In this document: piece after piece, positions 7,931 to 15,886 of the stretch | Numbering within the stretch: the stretch's first letter is position 1 | Layout of the letters: every line of letters starts with the position of its first letter | Origin: Orenia metallireducens | GTDB taxonomy: Bacteria > Bacillota > Halanaerobiia > Halobacteroidales > Halobacteroidaceae | NCBI RefSeq assembly: GCF_001693735.1 | Contig: NZ_LWDV01000008.1 | Span: 521,273 to 556,218, forward strand | Direction: 5' to 3' | Length of the DNA stretch: 34,946 nucleotides | The notes under the pieces: model-generated | Told to the model about the DNA's origin: nothing | Seen by the model: only the letters and a program-made list of their open reading frames with translations | Database searches by the model: none | Program-made: the position numbers and the translations under genes

Positions 7931-8749
7931 ATCATTTCTAAAGAGCTAATTAAGAAGATAAGAAGAATAGAGATTAAGTCCAATCAAATAGTTGAAGAGA
8001 TATTCTGTGGGGAGTATCGTTCAGCCTTCCAAGGAAAGGGTATGGAGTTTGATGAGATTCGGGAGTATTATCCTGGTGATGAGATTAGAAGTATTGATTG
8101 GAATGTAACGGCTCGTCAGAATAAGGCATATATCAAGAAGTTCCAGGAAGAACGGGAAATGAATATGTTCTTATTAATAGATATGTCCTGCTCCAATAGT
8201 TTTGGTAAGAAGAAGGATATTATAGCTGAGATTGGTGCTACTCTTGCTTTTTCAGCTGTTAAGAATAGTGATAAGGTAGGTAGTATTCTATTTACTGATA
8301 AGGTTGAGAAGCTGATACCATCTAAAAAGGGCAAGAGGCATGTCTTATCTATTATTGAGGAAATCTTAAGCTTCAAACCAAGCAATCAAGGAACAAATAT
8401 AAAAAAGGCTTTGCAATATTTTAATAGGATAGAGAAGAAGAGGAGCATAGTCTTCTTAATCTCTGATTTTCTGGACAAGGATTATGAGAAGGAGTTGAAG
8501 ATAGCTGATAAGAAGCATGATTTAATTCTAATTAAAGTTATCGATAAAGCTGAGGAGAGTTTACCTAAGGGGGCTATCTTTGAATTTGAAGATTTAGAGA
8601 CTGGTGAGACTATTGTCTTAGATAATTTACAAGGAAGGACTGAACTAAATTCAGATGCCAAATTGCCAGCTAGAAATTTACTTACTATCTATACAGATGA
8701 GGACTTTGTTAAAGCATTAATGTTATTTTTTAGGAGGAGAATGAGATAA
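7931..8749 (+). CDS. DUF58-domain protein of the Bat operon, apparent non-AUG start
   Basis: The protein has about 272 residues. The family signature CGEYRSAFQGKGMEFDEIRE followed by YYPGDEIRSIDWN-VTAR is intact, as is a degenerate VWA-like core (FLLIDMSCSN). The conserved N-terminal helix SKELIKKIRRIEIKSNQIVE is encoded upstream of the first ATG (8042), so translation must begin near 7925-7934. The codons there are ATT, ATT, ATC, ATT, preceded by a stop (7922-7924) and by the strong site CAGGAGGTGA (7915-7924). ATC at 7931 (9 nt after GGAGG) gives the usual M-x-SKEL start and is my choice; ATT at 7928 or 7934 is possible. DUF58 proteins accompany MoxR ATPases, but their biochemical role is not settled. 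The protein lacks membrane segments. Confidence 0.85.
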   Translation: MISKELIKKIRRIEIKSNQIVEEIFCGEYRSAFQGKGMEFDEIREYYPGDEIRSIDWNVTARQNKAYIKKFQEEREMNMFLLIDMSCSNSFGKKKDIIAEIGATLAFSAVKNSDKVGSILFTDKVEKLIPSKKGKRHVLSIIEEILSFKPSNQGTNIKKALQYFNRIEKKRSIVFLISDFLDKDYEKELKIADKKHDLILIKVIDKAEESLPKGAIFEFEDLETGETIVLDNLQGRTELNSDAKLPARNLLTIYTDEDFVKALMLFFRRRMR

Positions 8750-8751
8750 GA

Positions 8752-9549
8752 ATGAGAAGAAGTCGTATCATATTAGTTTTACTTTTGCTTTTGTCTTTGC
8801 TAGTCTTAGTTAATAGCTATACATATGGTGAAAATAGAGCTATTTATATTGGTGATTTGATTAAATTAGAGATTGCTAATACTAATTTATCTAAAGAAGA
8901 TATTAGAGATAGCTTTAAAGATTTTGAGATAGAGAGCTTAGAAAAATTAGATTCAGGCTACCAAGTAGGAATTAGGAGCTTTGAAGCAGGGGAGAAGGTT
9001 GTCAATTTAGGCGATAAGGAGTTGAAGATTCAAGTAGCATCAACCTTGGATGAGGTTAATCGCAAGGATATCTTTGAAGGGGATTTAGAGCCTAAAGAAG
9101 CTGAGAAAATGCTGCCTTTGTATAAATTATTAGTTGTTATGGTTGCTATCATTGCACTCTTATCATTTCTACGTTTAAGAAAGATATTTGGCAAGAGAAA
9201 TAGAAAAGAGTTGAGTATTTATAGTCAGTTTAGAACTAAGGTAGAGGAGCTTAGCCTTAAGGATGAGAATTATTTTGTCTTCTTAACTCTTGCCTTTAAG
9301 GATTATCTAGAACAGACCTTCAATTGTAAAATTGTAGGTAAGACCTCTAGTGAGATTATTGCAGAGATAAATTATATTCCTCAATTGGATGATTATCTAA
9401 ACCAGATTAAAGAGTGGTTGAACTTTGCTGATATCTGCAAGTATAGAGGCAAGGAGGTCAGCCTAGAAAAAAAGGAGAAAAAGCGTGATGAATTGGTCAG
9501 AATAGTCGATTTGATAGAAGCAAGTAAAGAAGGTGTGAATTATGTTTAG
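8752..9549 (+). CDS. Membrane protein of the Bat operon, DUF4381-like position and topology
   Basis: The product has 265 residues. An N-terminal hydrophobic segment (5-22, a signal anchor or signal peptide) is followed by about 100 external residues, a transmembrane helix at about 126-143 (LLVVMVAIIALLSFLRL), and a cytoplasmic part of 120 residues. That part contains FKDYLEQTFNCKIVGKTSSE and a charged tail. This layout and its place between DUF58 and BatA match the DUF4381 or BatD-like small subunit of other MoxR operons, though the sequence is too diverged for me to name the family securely. It starts 2 bp after the previous stop and overlaps batA by 8 bp, so translation is coupled. Confidence 0.6.
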   Translation: MRRSRIILVLLLLLSLLVLVNSYTYGENRAIYIGDLIKLEIANTNLSKEDIRDSFKDFEIESLEKLDSGYQVGIRSFEAGEKVVNLGDKELKIQVASTLDEVNRKDIFEGDLEPKEAEKMLPLYKLLVVMVAIIALLSFLRLRKIFGKRNRKELSIYSQFRTKVEELSLKDENYFVFLTLAFKDYLEQTFNCKIVGKTSSEIIAEINYIPQLDDYLNQIKEWLNFADICKYRGKEVSLEKKEKKRDELVRIVDLIEASKEGVNYV

Positions 9550-10516
9550 GTTTTTACACTGGTATCTTTTATTTTTGATTCCGATACTTATATATATGTT
9601 TTTCCAGAAGAGAGGGACTAAGAGTATAGGATTTTCAAGTATTACTCTGCTAAAAGAAGCAGGGATGAAGAAAACTATCAAACATAAGATTGGAAGGTAT
9701 CTAATCTTAGCGGGGATTATTTTATTAGTAGTTGCTCTAGCACGTCCTCAATCAGGAAAAGAGTTGAGAAATATCAAGAAGGAAGGGATAGATATTGTAG
9801 TAGCCTTAGATGTATCAGGAAGTATGAAGTCGATAGATTTTGAACCAAATCGCCTTAGTGTGGCTAAAGATACTATCAGTAGGTTCATTGAAGGCAGGAA
9901 GGTCGATAGAATCTCTTTAGTTATCTTCTCTGGAACTGCTTATACCAAGATACCTTTGACCTTGGACCATAATATTTTAAAAGAGACTTTAGCTAGTACA
10001 AGTACAGAGGATGTTAATAGAGATGGAACTGCTATTGGGATGGGGATTTCTGTTGGGATTAACCGCCTAAAGAAGAGTAAGTCAAAATCTAAGGTAATTA
10101 TCCTAGTGACCGATGGAGAGAACAATGCTGGCAAGATAAATCCTAAGACAGCTAGCAAGTTAGCTAAGGATATGGGGATTAAGATATATACCGTTGGGGT
10201 AGGAAGTGATATTACAAAAGTACCTGTTGGCAAAGATTTTTTTGGTCAAGTTAGATATCAGACCTATCGAGGTGGGCTAGATGAAGAGCTGCTAAAGCAG
10301 ATTGCCACAGCTACTCAAGGGGAGTACTTTAGAGCTAAGGATTCCAATGCTTTAGAGGAGATATTTGATAGAATTGACCAGCTTGAAAAGACAGAGTTTG
10401 ATGTTAATAACTACTTTGAATATAGAGAATTGGCTTTTGGTTTTATTAAATTGGGATTATTACTTATTTTAGTTGGGATATTTTTAGAGAAATATCTCTT
10501 TTTAAAGATACCATGA
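9542..10516 (+). CDS. batA: BatA, VWA-domain membrane protein
   Basis: The product has 324 residues. Two N-terminal membrane segments (about 8-20 and 52-66) carry the BatA_N type sequence ending in ALARPQ. A VWA domain follows, with the metal-ion-dependent adhesion motif DVSGS (D90, S92, S94) and the later TDGENNAG. A last membrane helix lies near 300-318. The VWA domain therefore sits outside the membrane, held by helices at both ends. VWA proteins of this operon are thought to work with MoxR and with BatB in envelope stress tolerance. The gene overlaps its upstream neighbour by 8 bp. Confidence 0.9.
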   Translation: MFRFLHWYLLFLIPILIYMFFQKRGTKSIGFSSITLLKEAGMKKTIKHKIGRYLILAGIILLVVALARPQSGKELRNIKKEGIDIVVALDVSGSMKSIDFEPNRLSVAKDTISRFIEGRKVDRISLVIFSGTAYTKIPLTLDHNILKETLASTSTEDVNRDGTAIGMGISVGINRLKKSKSKSKVIILVTDGENNAGKINPKTASKLAKDMGIKIYTVGVGSDITKVPVGKDFFGQVRYQTYRGGLDEELLKQIATATQGEYFRAKDSNALEEIFDRIDQLEKTEFDVNNYFEYRELAFGFIKLGLLLILVGIFLEKYLFLKIP

Positions 10517-10535
10517 TATCAGTTTAAAGTGTATC

Positions 10536-10614
10536 GTTGACAGTTAAAAGATTAAATAATTATTTTATATGATTTGAACTCAACTGTACACTGTAAACTC
10601 TCAACTGTCAATTG
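10536..10614. repeat. Dispersed repeat, family A, copy 2, inside the bat operon
   Basis: GTTGACAGTTAAAAG at the left and CAACTGTACACTGTAAACTC plus TCAACTGTCAATTG at the right form an imperfect hairpin between batA and batB. Its units match the copies at 418-529 and 34341-34416. Confidence 0.65.
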
Positions 10615-10638
10615 TTTTAATTTGGGGGTGAGTTAAAG

Positions 10639-11610
10639 GTGGAATTTACTAATATAAAAAATTCAATATACTTCTTAATTCCAATTCTAGTACTTATAAC
10701 TTTGATATTAGCTTATCAGAAACGTAATGGGATTATTAAAGCTTTGTCTTTTGATATAGATTATAGGTTTAAAGTAATTAAACCTACCTTAATGACCATG
10801 GGTATCTTATTGATAGCTTTTTCTTTGCTAAATCCTCAGATCCTTAAAGGGTATCAAGAGGTAGAAAAATCAGGTTTAGATATGTATTTATTAATAGATA
10901 TTTCTAAAAGTATGTTAGCTGAGGATATTAAACCAAATAGATTGGAGAGAACCAAAAAGAGTATTGAGAATCTAATTGATTCTTTAGAGGGGGATAGAGT
11001 TGGCTTTATTCCTTTCTCATCAGATTCCTATGTACAGATGCCTTTGACTGATGATTATGATTTGGCAAAGATGTTCTTAGAGGTAATGGATACTGATATG
11101 ATTGCTGGGGGAGGAACGAATATTGCTTCAGCCTTAAAATTGGCTAAGGAATCCTTTGATGAATCGGCTAAGGGTGACAAGGTTGTAGTTATCTTCAGTG
11201 ATGGAGAGGAGCATAACCAATCTGGAATAGAGGTAGCTGAGAATTTAGGAAAGGTGAAGGTATATACAGTAGGTGTTGGTACCGAAGATGGGGCATTAAT
11301 TCCTGAATATGACAGTCAGGGGAACAGAGTTGGTTATAAGAGGGATCAATCGGGGAAGTATGTCAACTCTAAGCTGAATATATCCTCCTTAAGAGAGATT
11401 GCAGAGAGTGGAGGGGGCAAGTCTTATCTTGTTTCTTTAATAGGTGATGAGATTGAGCAGTTAATCGATGATATATCTAAATTGAAGAGGGATAAGTATA
11501 GTAAAGATAAGATAAAGAAGTTTATTAAGATATATCAATACTTCTTAGCAACTGGTCTATTCCTATTCTTATTAGGATATCTTTTGCCTGAATGGAGGGG
11601 GCTTAAATGA
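10639..11610 (+). CDS. batB: BatB, VWA-domain membrane protein
   Basis: The product has 323 residues and the same plan as BatA: membrane segments at about 10-25 and 49-64, a VWA domain with DISKS (D87, S89, S91) and FSDGEEHNQSG, and a C-terminal membrane helix near 299-316. The GTG start at 10639 follows GGGGGTGAG (10624-10632). A family A repeat separates it from batA. Its stop overlaps the batC start (ATGA), so the two are translationally coupled. BatA and BatB probably form a pair on the external face of the inner membrane. Confidence 0.9.
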   Translation: MEFTNIKNSIYFLIPILVLITLILAYQKRNGIIKALSFDIDYRFKVIKPTLMTMGILLIAFSLLNPQILKGYQEVEKSGLDMYLLIDISKSMLAEDIKPNRLERTKKSIENLIDSLEGDRVGFIPFSSDSYVQMPLTDDYDLAKMFLEVMDTDMIAGGGTNIASALKLAKESFDESAKGDKVVVIFSDGEEHNQSGIEVAENLGKVKVYTVGVGTEDGALIPEYDSQGNRVGYKRDQSGKYVNSKLNISSLREIAESGGGKSYLVSLIGDEIEQLIDDISKLKRDKYSKDKIKKFIKIYQYFLATGLFLFLLGYLLPEWRGLK

Positions 11611-12503
11611 AGAGAATCTCTTGTTACTTTATCTTGGCTTTAATGATAGTATCTCTATTATCAGGGTGTAATAGAGATCAGAAGAGTATAGCTCAGCTGA
11701 TAGAAGAAGGTAATCAGCTCTATAATCAGGGCAAATATCAGGAAGCTATAAATATCTATCAATCAGGATTAACAGTTAATTCAGGTAATCAGCAATTAAA
11801 TTATAATTTGGCTAATGCTCTATATAGACTGGGGAAATATAAAGAATCCTTGAGTTACTATAATCAAGCAACTAAGGATAAAGAGGTTTATATGAATATA
11901 GGTAATGTTTATAAGATGTTAGGTGATCAAAGCAAACAGCTAGCTGAGAAGATTAAGAATTATCAAGAGGCTTTGAATAATTATAAATCAGCAATTAAGC
12001 TAGATATGAATGATAAAGAGTTAAAATTTAACTATGAATATGTTAATAAATTATTAAGAGAATTGAATGATAAGCAACAAAACAAACAAGATAATAAGAA
12101 AAAAGAAGAAAATAAAGATAATCAAGAGAAAAAACAGGATAATGAAGGTAAGGAAGACTCTCAAGATAAGAAACAGCAGAATAAAGAAAATAGTCAAAAC
12201 CAAAATACTAAGCAACAGAATCAATCAGATAAGCAGAAGCAACAAGATAATAAGGGGGCAGAAGAAAAAGAGAGTAAATCTAGTGGAGATAGTCAGACTA
12301 AAGAGAATAAAGAAGATGGCAAGCAAGAAGAATCTGCTAAAGAAAGTAGCATAAAAGAGGAAGATGGTAAGTTAGATCAAAAGAAATTACAGGAAGCCTT
12401 CAGTATACTCCAAGCACTAGAGAAAGAGGAAGAGGATAGTCTTAAGAACAATCAGAAGATAAAGAAGCCTGGAGATAATCAAGGTGATAAGTATGATTGG
12501 TAG
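11607..12503 (+). CDS. batC: BatC-like TPR lipoprotein with a long charged linker
   Basis: The product has 298 residues. The lipobox LSGC (Cys 21) follows a short signal peptide. Residues 28-150 hold about three TPR units (for example LYNQGKYQEAINIYQSGLTV and NYNLANALYRLGKYKESLSY). Residues 150-255 are almost only K, Q, N, E, D and S, an unstructured hydrophilic linker. The final 45 residues (AFSILQALEKEEEDSLKNNQ to the terminal DW) match the conserved C-terminus of BatC proteins. It overlaps batB by 4 bp. In diderms it would sit on the periplasmic side and recruit BatA, BatB and BatD partners. Confidence 0.85.
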   Translation: MKRISCYFILALMIVSLLSGCNRDQKSIAQLIEEGNQLYNQGKYQEAINIYQSGLTVNSGNQQLNYNLANALYRLGKYKESLSYYNQATKDKEVYMNIGNVYKMLGDQSKQLAEKIKNYQEALNNYKSAIKLDMNDKELKFNYEYVNKLLRELNDKQQNKQDNKKKEENKDNQEKKQDNEGKEDSQDKKQQNKENSQNQNTKQQNQSDKQKQQDNKGAEEKESKSSGDSQTKENKEDGKQEESAKESSIKEEDGKLDQKKLQEAFSILQALEKEEEDSLKNNQKIKKPGDNQGDKYDW

Positions 12504-12560
12504 TTTTTAATACTGATAGTAGCTGTTAATGGGTATATTGATCTACCACTTCATGCAAAA

Positions 12561-12668
12561 TCAGCCTCTCCTTAACTAATGAGAGGGGGAAGATACTATA
12601 TTTTCTTTTATTCCCTCTCCTAAGAATAAGAGAGACCGATTGTGTATGAAGGGTTAGGGTGAGGTGTG
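12561..12668. repeat. Dispersed CCTCTCC...GGGTTAGGGTGAGG repeat
   Basis: CAGCCTCTCCTTAACTAATG and GAGAGGGGGAAG on the left and TTCCCTCTCC to GGGTTAGGGTGAGG on the right can fold into two hairpins. This motif resembles the 'CCTCACCCTAACCCTCTCC' intergenic repeat of many bacteria. It lies between batC and batD. The surrounding bases 12504-12560 and 12669-12710 show no gene. Confidence 0.55.
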
Positions 12669-12710
12669 AATTCTAAAAGTGTTGTAGCATCTATCAAGTG
12701 TATCAATGTT

Positions 12711-12747
12711 TCTACTAGTCACTTGTTACCAATTAATAGTTACTAAA
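12711..12747. repeat. Dispersed repeat, family B, copy upstream of batD
   Basis: TCTACTAGTCACTTGTTACC followed by AATTAATAGTTACT matches the ACTAGTCA-TTTGTCAC unit at 31941-31963 and the GTTACTGGTCAC unit at 29319-29330. Confidence 0.5.
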
Positions 12748-12810
12748 TTATATAGTTAAAGAAAATAATTAATTCAAATTATATGTTCTTAATAAATCGG
12801 AGGTGAGATT

Positions 12811-14469
12811 GTGAAGAGGATAATCAATGTAATAATATCTTCATTACTTTTTTTATTAATCTTCTCTGCTCTGATTTTTGGGGCAGAAGAAGAATTTCGT
12901 TTAGATATAGATGATCTTTATTTATCGGAAGGAACAAGTACCAATCTAGTGATCTCATTAAAGGATACTAAAGGGGCAGAACTTGTTGAAGTAGAAGGCT
13001 TAGATAACTTTCAAGTTCTGTCTAAGAGGTCAGGTAGTCAAACGACTATTATCAATATGGAGAGAAGTTACAGTAAACAATATCATTATGTAATTATGCC
13101 TAAGGAAGTAGGGGAGTTTACTTTACAAGGGGTAGTTGAATATAAGGGTAAGACCTACAGAACGAATAAGCTGCAGATTAAAGTAGAGGAGAGAAAAGTG
13201 AATCATAATCAGGATAATAGCAATATCTTTATTAGAACGACTCTATCTAAAGATAAGATTTACTTTGGTCAGAAGATCATTCTAAAGTATGATCTATTTA
13301 CTCGTTATAATTTGGAGAACTATGGCTTCCTAGAAGAATTCAACTTCAATGATTTTATCAGTCAGGTCAAATCCCAAGACCAATTAAAGGCTAACTATGT
13401 CTACCTTGATGGGAAGAAGTATATCAAGTATGAGGTGGGACAGATTATCTTAACCCCAACTAAGACAGGTAAATTAAAAATACCTGACTACCCTTTCCAA
13501 GCAAATATCAGTACAGGGGATTTCTTTAGTTCTTCTAAAGCTACTTACTTTAATACAGAAGCTAAGACTATCGAGGTTTTGCCATTACCTCAAGAGGGGC
13601 AACCTGAGGATTTTACAGGAATTGTTGGTAATTTACAATTAGATAGTAACTTGGCTGATCAAGAGGTGGAGTATGGTGATTCTACAACCTTAAATATTAA
13701 GCTAACAGGTGATGTAAACTTAGATAGTCTTGATAAGATTTTAGATAATGACATTTCTGGCTTTGAGATTTATCAGACTCAGAAGGATAAGAAAGAAGAG
13801 ATCAGAGGGATGGAATACTATGCTGAAAAGAATTTTGATGTTATTCTTGTTCCTAAAGAGAGTGGTGAGCTTAACCTTCCTGAAATCAAGCTACCTTACT
13901 TCAATCCAGAGAAGAAAGAGTATGAGTACGCTACTATAGCAGCAAAAACTATTAAAGTTAATGGTGGGGTTAAAAAGGTACAACAGAATCTAGTTGCAAG
14001 TAGCAATCCTGCTAAGGAATCCCAAAATAAGAGTATAGAGATATCCCAAATTAATACTACTGCTCAAACCGATGAAGGTTATTATACCTTTAAGATTAAG
14101 AAGAATTATCTCAAAATAGCCTTAGCTACAATTGGACTATTGATTCTTTTAATGATTATCTACTTGGCAGTCAATAGGTATAAGGGTAGTGAAGATGAAG
14201 AGTTAAAAGAATATTATAAGCAGATCAAAAAAGCTAAGGATGAGGAAGAACTCTATCATCTTTTCAATCAGATAATAAAGTATAAATATAATATCAGCCT
14301 TAAGGCCAATTCCAAGGCAGAGCTATCAGCTAGAATTTCTGATGTTGAGTTATTAGCTAATATTTATGAGATTATAGATTATATCGAGAATAAGAGGTAT
14401 AGTGGCAATGAAGTAAGTTTAGATATGAAGGAAAAAATTAAAGAAATTTATAAAAAAATAAACAATTAG
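12811..14469 (+). CDS. batD: BatD, oxygen-tolerance protein
   Basis: The product has 552 residues. After a signal peptide (about 1-24) come several beta-sandwich repeats of BatD type, visible in the strings YHYVIMPKEVGEFTL, LTPTKTGKLKIPDYPF and VPKESGELNLPEIKLPYFNP, each the P-x-x-x-G-x-(L/Y)-x-(L/I)-P turn. One membrane helix (about 434-454) and a cytoplasmic tail of about 100 residues follow. GTG at 12811 lies 7 nt after GGAGG. It is the last gene of the operon, separated from batC by about 300 bp of repeats, so it may be partly uncoupled. Large external domains of this kind are presumed to bind the BatA and BatB VWA proteins. Confidence 0.88.
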   Translation: MKRIINVIISSLLFLLIFSALIFGAEEEFRLDIDDLYLSEGTSTNLVISLKDTKGAELVEVEGLDNFQVLSKRSGSQTTIINMERSYSKQYHYVIMPKEVGEFTLQGVVEYKGKTYRTNKLQIKVEERKVNHNQDNSNIFIRTTLSKDKIYFGQKIILKYDLFTRYNLENYGFLEEFNFNDFISQVKSQDQLKANYVYLDGKKYIKYEVGQIILTPTKTGKLKIPDYPFQANISTGDFFSSSKATYFNTEAKTIEVLPLPQEGQPEDFTGIVGNLQLDSNLADQEVEYGDSTTLNIKLTGDVNLDSLDKILDNDISGFEIYQTQKDKKEEIRGMEYYAEKNFDVILVPKESGELNLPEIKLPYFNPEKKEYEYATIAAKTIKVNGGVKKVQQNLVASSNPAKESQNKSIEISQINTTAQTDEGYYTFKIKKNYLKIALATIGLLILLMIIYLAVNRYKGSEDEELKEYYKQIKKAKDEEELYHLFNQIIKYKYNISLKANSKAELSARISDVELLANIYEIIDYIENKRYSGNEVSLDMKEKIKEIYKKINN

Positions 14470-14485
14470 AAGAGGAGCGCTGTTA

Positions 14486-14911
14486 ATCAATCTAGAAATG
14501 ATTAACTTAAGTTTAAAATCTTCTACTAAAGATATAGTTTTGTAGGAAATGGTTGAGTTATTTTATTAAGCAGGGAAAATAATCTCTAAAGAGGATTTTT
14601 ATAATAAAATCTTAGCAAGAGAAGCAGAAAGTACGACAGGAATGGGGCCTATTCCCCATGGTAAGAACAAGGGGGTTAATGAATTATCTCTTGCTTTAGG
14701 TATATCTAAAGAAGGTGTAGATTTTGAGAGCCTTGATGGGAAAGCAGTGCATATACTTTTTATGGTTGCAGATTTAGCTGATTATTCTCCTAAATATCTA
14801 AAATTATTATCTAGAATTTCAATTTTAGTAAGAAATGGTGAGTTTAGAGAAGCTATTTTAGCGGCATCTACCCCTAAAGAGGTTCTAAATATAATTAAGG
14901 AATACGAATAG
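14486..14911 (+). pseudogene. PTS fructose/mannitol-type EIIA domain, decayed
   Basis: One frame reads INLEMINLSLKSSTKDIVL, a TAG (14543-14545), EMVELFY, a TAA (14567-14569), then AGKIISKEDFYNKILAREAE and STTGMGPIPHGK onward to a stop at 14911. This is the EIIA fold of the fructose/mannitol family, and the phosphorylated His of IPHGK is kept. Two stop codons stand where a Lys or Gln is expected. Three residues of the usual GxGxxIPH turn are missing, because GMG runs straight into PIPH. Shine-Dalgarno AGAGGAG (14471-14477) precedes ATC at 14486; an in-frame ATG is at 14498. Only a piece from 14642 remains open. No EIIB or EIIC partner is nearby. Confidence 0.75.
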
Positions 14912-14964
14912 AAAAAAATTATTATGTCATTTAAATAAGGTTTTCCCAATTCTATTAGGAGACT

Positions 14965-14996
14965 ATATAGGCACAGCTTTCAAGCTGTGCCTATAT
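14965..14996 (+). terminator. Strong terminator after the EIIA pseudogene
   Basis: A perfect 15-bp stem (14965-14979 with 14982-14996, core GGCACAGCTT / AAGCTGTGCC) has a minimal TC loop and AT-rich flanks. It protects the downstream gene. Confidence 0.75.
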
Positions 14997-15095
14997 TTGT
15001 ATGCATTTATCAGCAGGAATCATCTTAATCAATCGCTAAGTATAAGAATAAGTATAGCTAGATTAAAAAGCAAAATTAGTAAAGGGGAAGAAGTT

Positions 15096-15818
15096 ATGAG
15101 AAAGCCTATAATTGGAATCACTACCTTCTGTAAAAGGGAGAATAAACTCAATAAAGTATATAATAAAGTCAGCTATAATTATATTATTTCAGTTATTAAT
15201 GCAGGTGGAGTTCCTGTACTCATTCCTCTACTTGAAGATAAAGCTGAGGTAAAAACTTATATCGAGATGATAGATGGCTTGATTTTAACTGGTGGTGAGG
15301 ATATCTGCCCCCATAGATACGGTGAATATCCTATTAATCAGGTTACTAAATTTGATAGTAAAAGGGATGAATGGGAGATTGAGCTTTTTAGAGAAGCTTA
15401 CCAAAGGCAAATGCCTATTTTAGGAATTTGCCGGGGGATGCAGTTGATGAATATTGCTCAAGGAGGAAGTTTATATCAAGATATTATCGAAGAATATCAA
15501 GATGGAGTCTGCCATCTCTCTTGTAGTACAGATGTATGTGAGCTTTACCACTCTATCAGTATTAAGAAGAATAGTAAATTGTTTAGCATCTTAAAAAGGG
15601 AAGAGATTGAGGTTAACTCCTACCATCATCAAGCTGTTAAGAAGCTAGGAAGAGAATTAATAGTTACTGCCAAGTCAGAGGAGGGGATTATAGAGGGGGT
15701 TGAATCAGAAAGTAGAGGATTTGTGGTAGGAGTACAATGGCATCCTGAAGATTTAACCTTGAGGTATCCATCATTTTTAGAATTATTTAAAACCTTGATT
15801 AAAATAGCCAAGGGGTAA
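15096..15818 (+). CDS. Class-I glutamine-amidotransferase-like peptidase C26 (gamma-glutamyl hydrolase type)
   Basis: The product has 240 residues. The nucleophile elbow GICRGMQ (Cys 112), LTGGEDICPHRYGE (64-77) and the His-Glu pair in QWHPED (H216, E218) make the catalytic triad of family C26. The PuuD-like members cleave gamma-glutamyl-GABA or other gamma-glutamyl amides. YHHQAVK is also typical. ATG at 15096 is preceded by AAAGGGGAAG at the right distance; an upstream TTG at 14997 lies in the terminator and has no ribosome site, so it is rejected. The gene appears monocistronic. No polyamine genes are close, so the exact substrate is open. Confidence 0.87.
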   Translation: MRKPIIGITTFCKRENKLNKVYNKVSYNYIISVINAGGVPVLIPLLEDKAEVKTYIEMIDGLILTGGEDICPHRYGEYPINQVTKFDSKRDEWEIELFREAYQRQMPILGICRGMQLMNIAQGGSLYQDIIEEYQDGVCHLSCSTDVCELYHSISIKKNSKLFSILKREEIEVNSYHHQAVKKLGRELIVTAKSEEGIIEGVESESRGFVVGVQWHPEDLTLRYPSFLELFKTLIKIAKG

Positions 15819-15838
15819 TGTAATTACAAGCTAGAAAT

Positions 15839-15876
15839 AAAGAAGAACCGCTATAATAGAATAGCGGTTCTTCTTT
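15839..15876. terminator. Bidirectional terminator between convergent genes
   Basis: A perfect 16-bp stem (15839-15854 with 15861-15876) with a 6-nt loop has arms AAAGAAGAACCGCTAT and ATAGCGGTTCTTCTTT. It serves the peptidase gene on the plus strand and the TPR lipoprotein on the minus strand. A diverged second version is at 23141-23185. Confidence 0.85.
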
Positions 15877-15886
15877 TGGTAATTTA

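Noticed and set aside
12067-12354. Basic 95-codon frame inside batC
   Set aside because: It is the plus-one frame of the A-rich linker of batC and has no ribosome site.
14997-15095. Longer N-terminus of the C26 peptidase from a TTG at 14997
   Set aside because: The TTG abuts the right arm of a terminator and the added residues are not part of the family; ATG at 15096 has a proper ribosome site.
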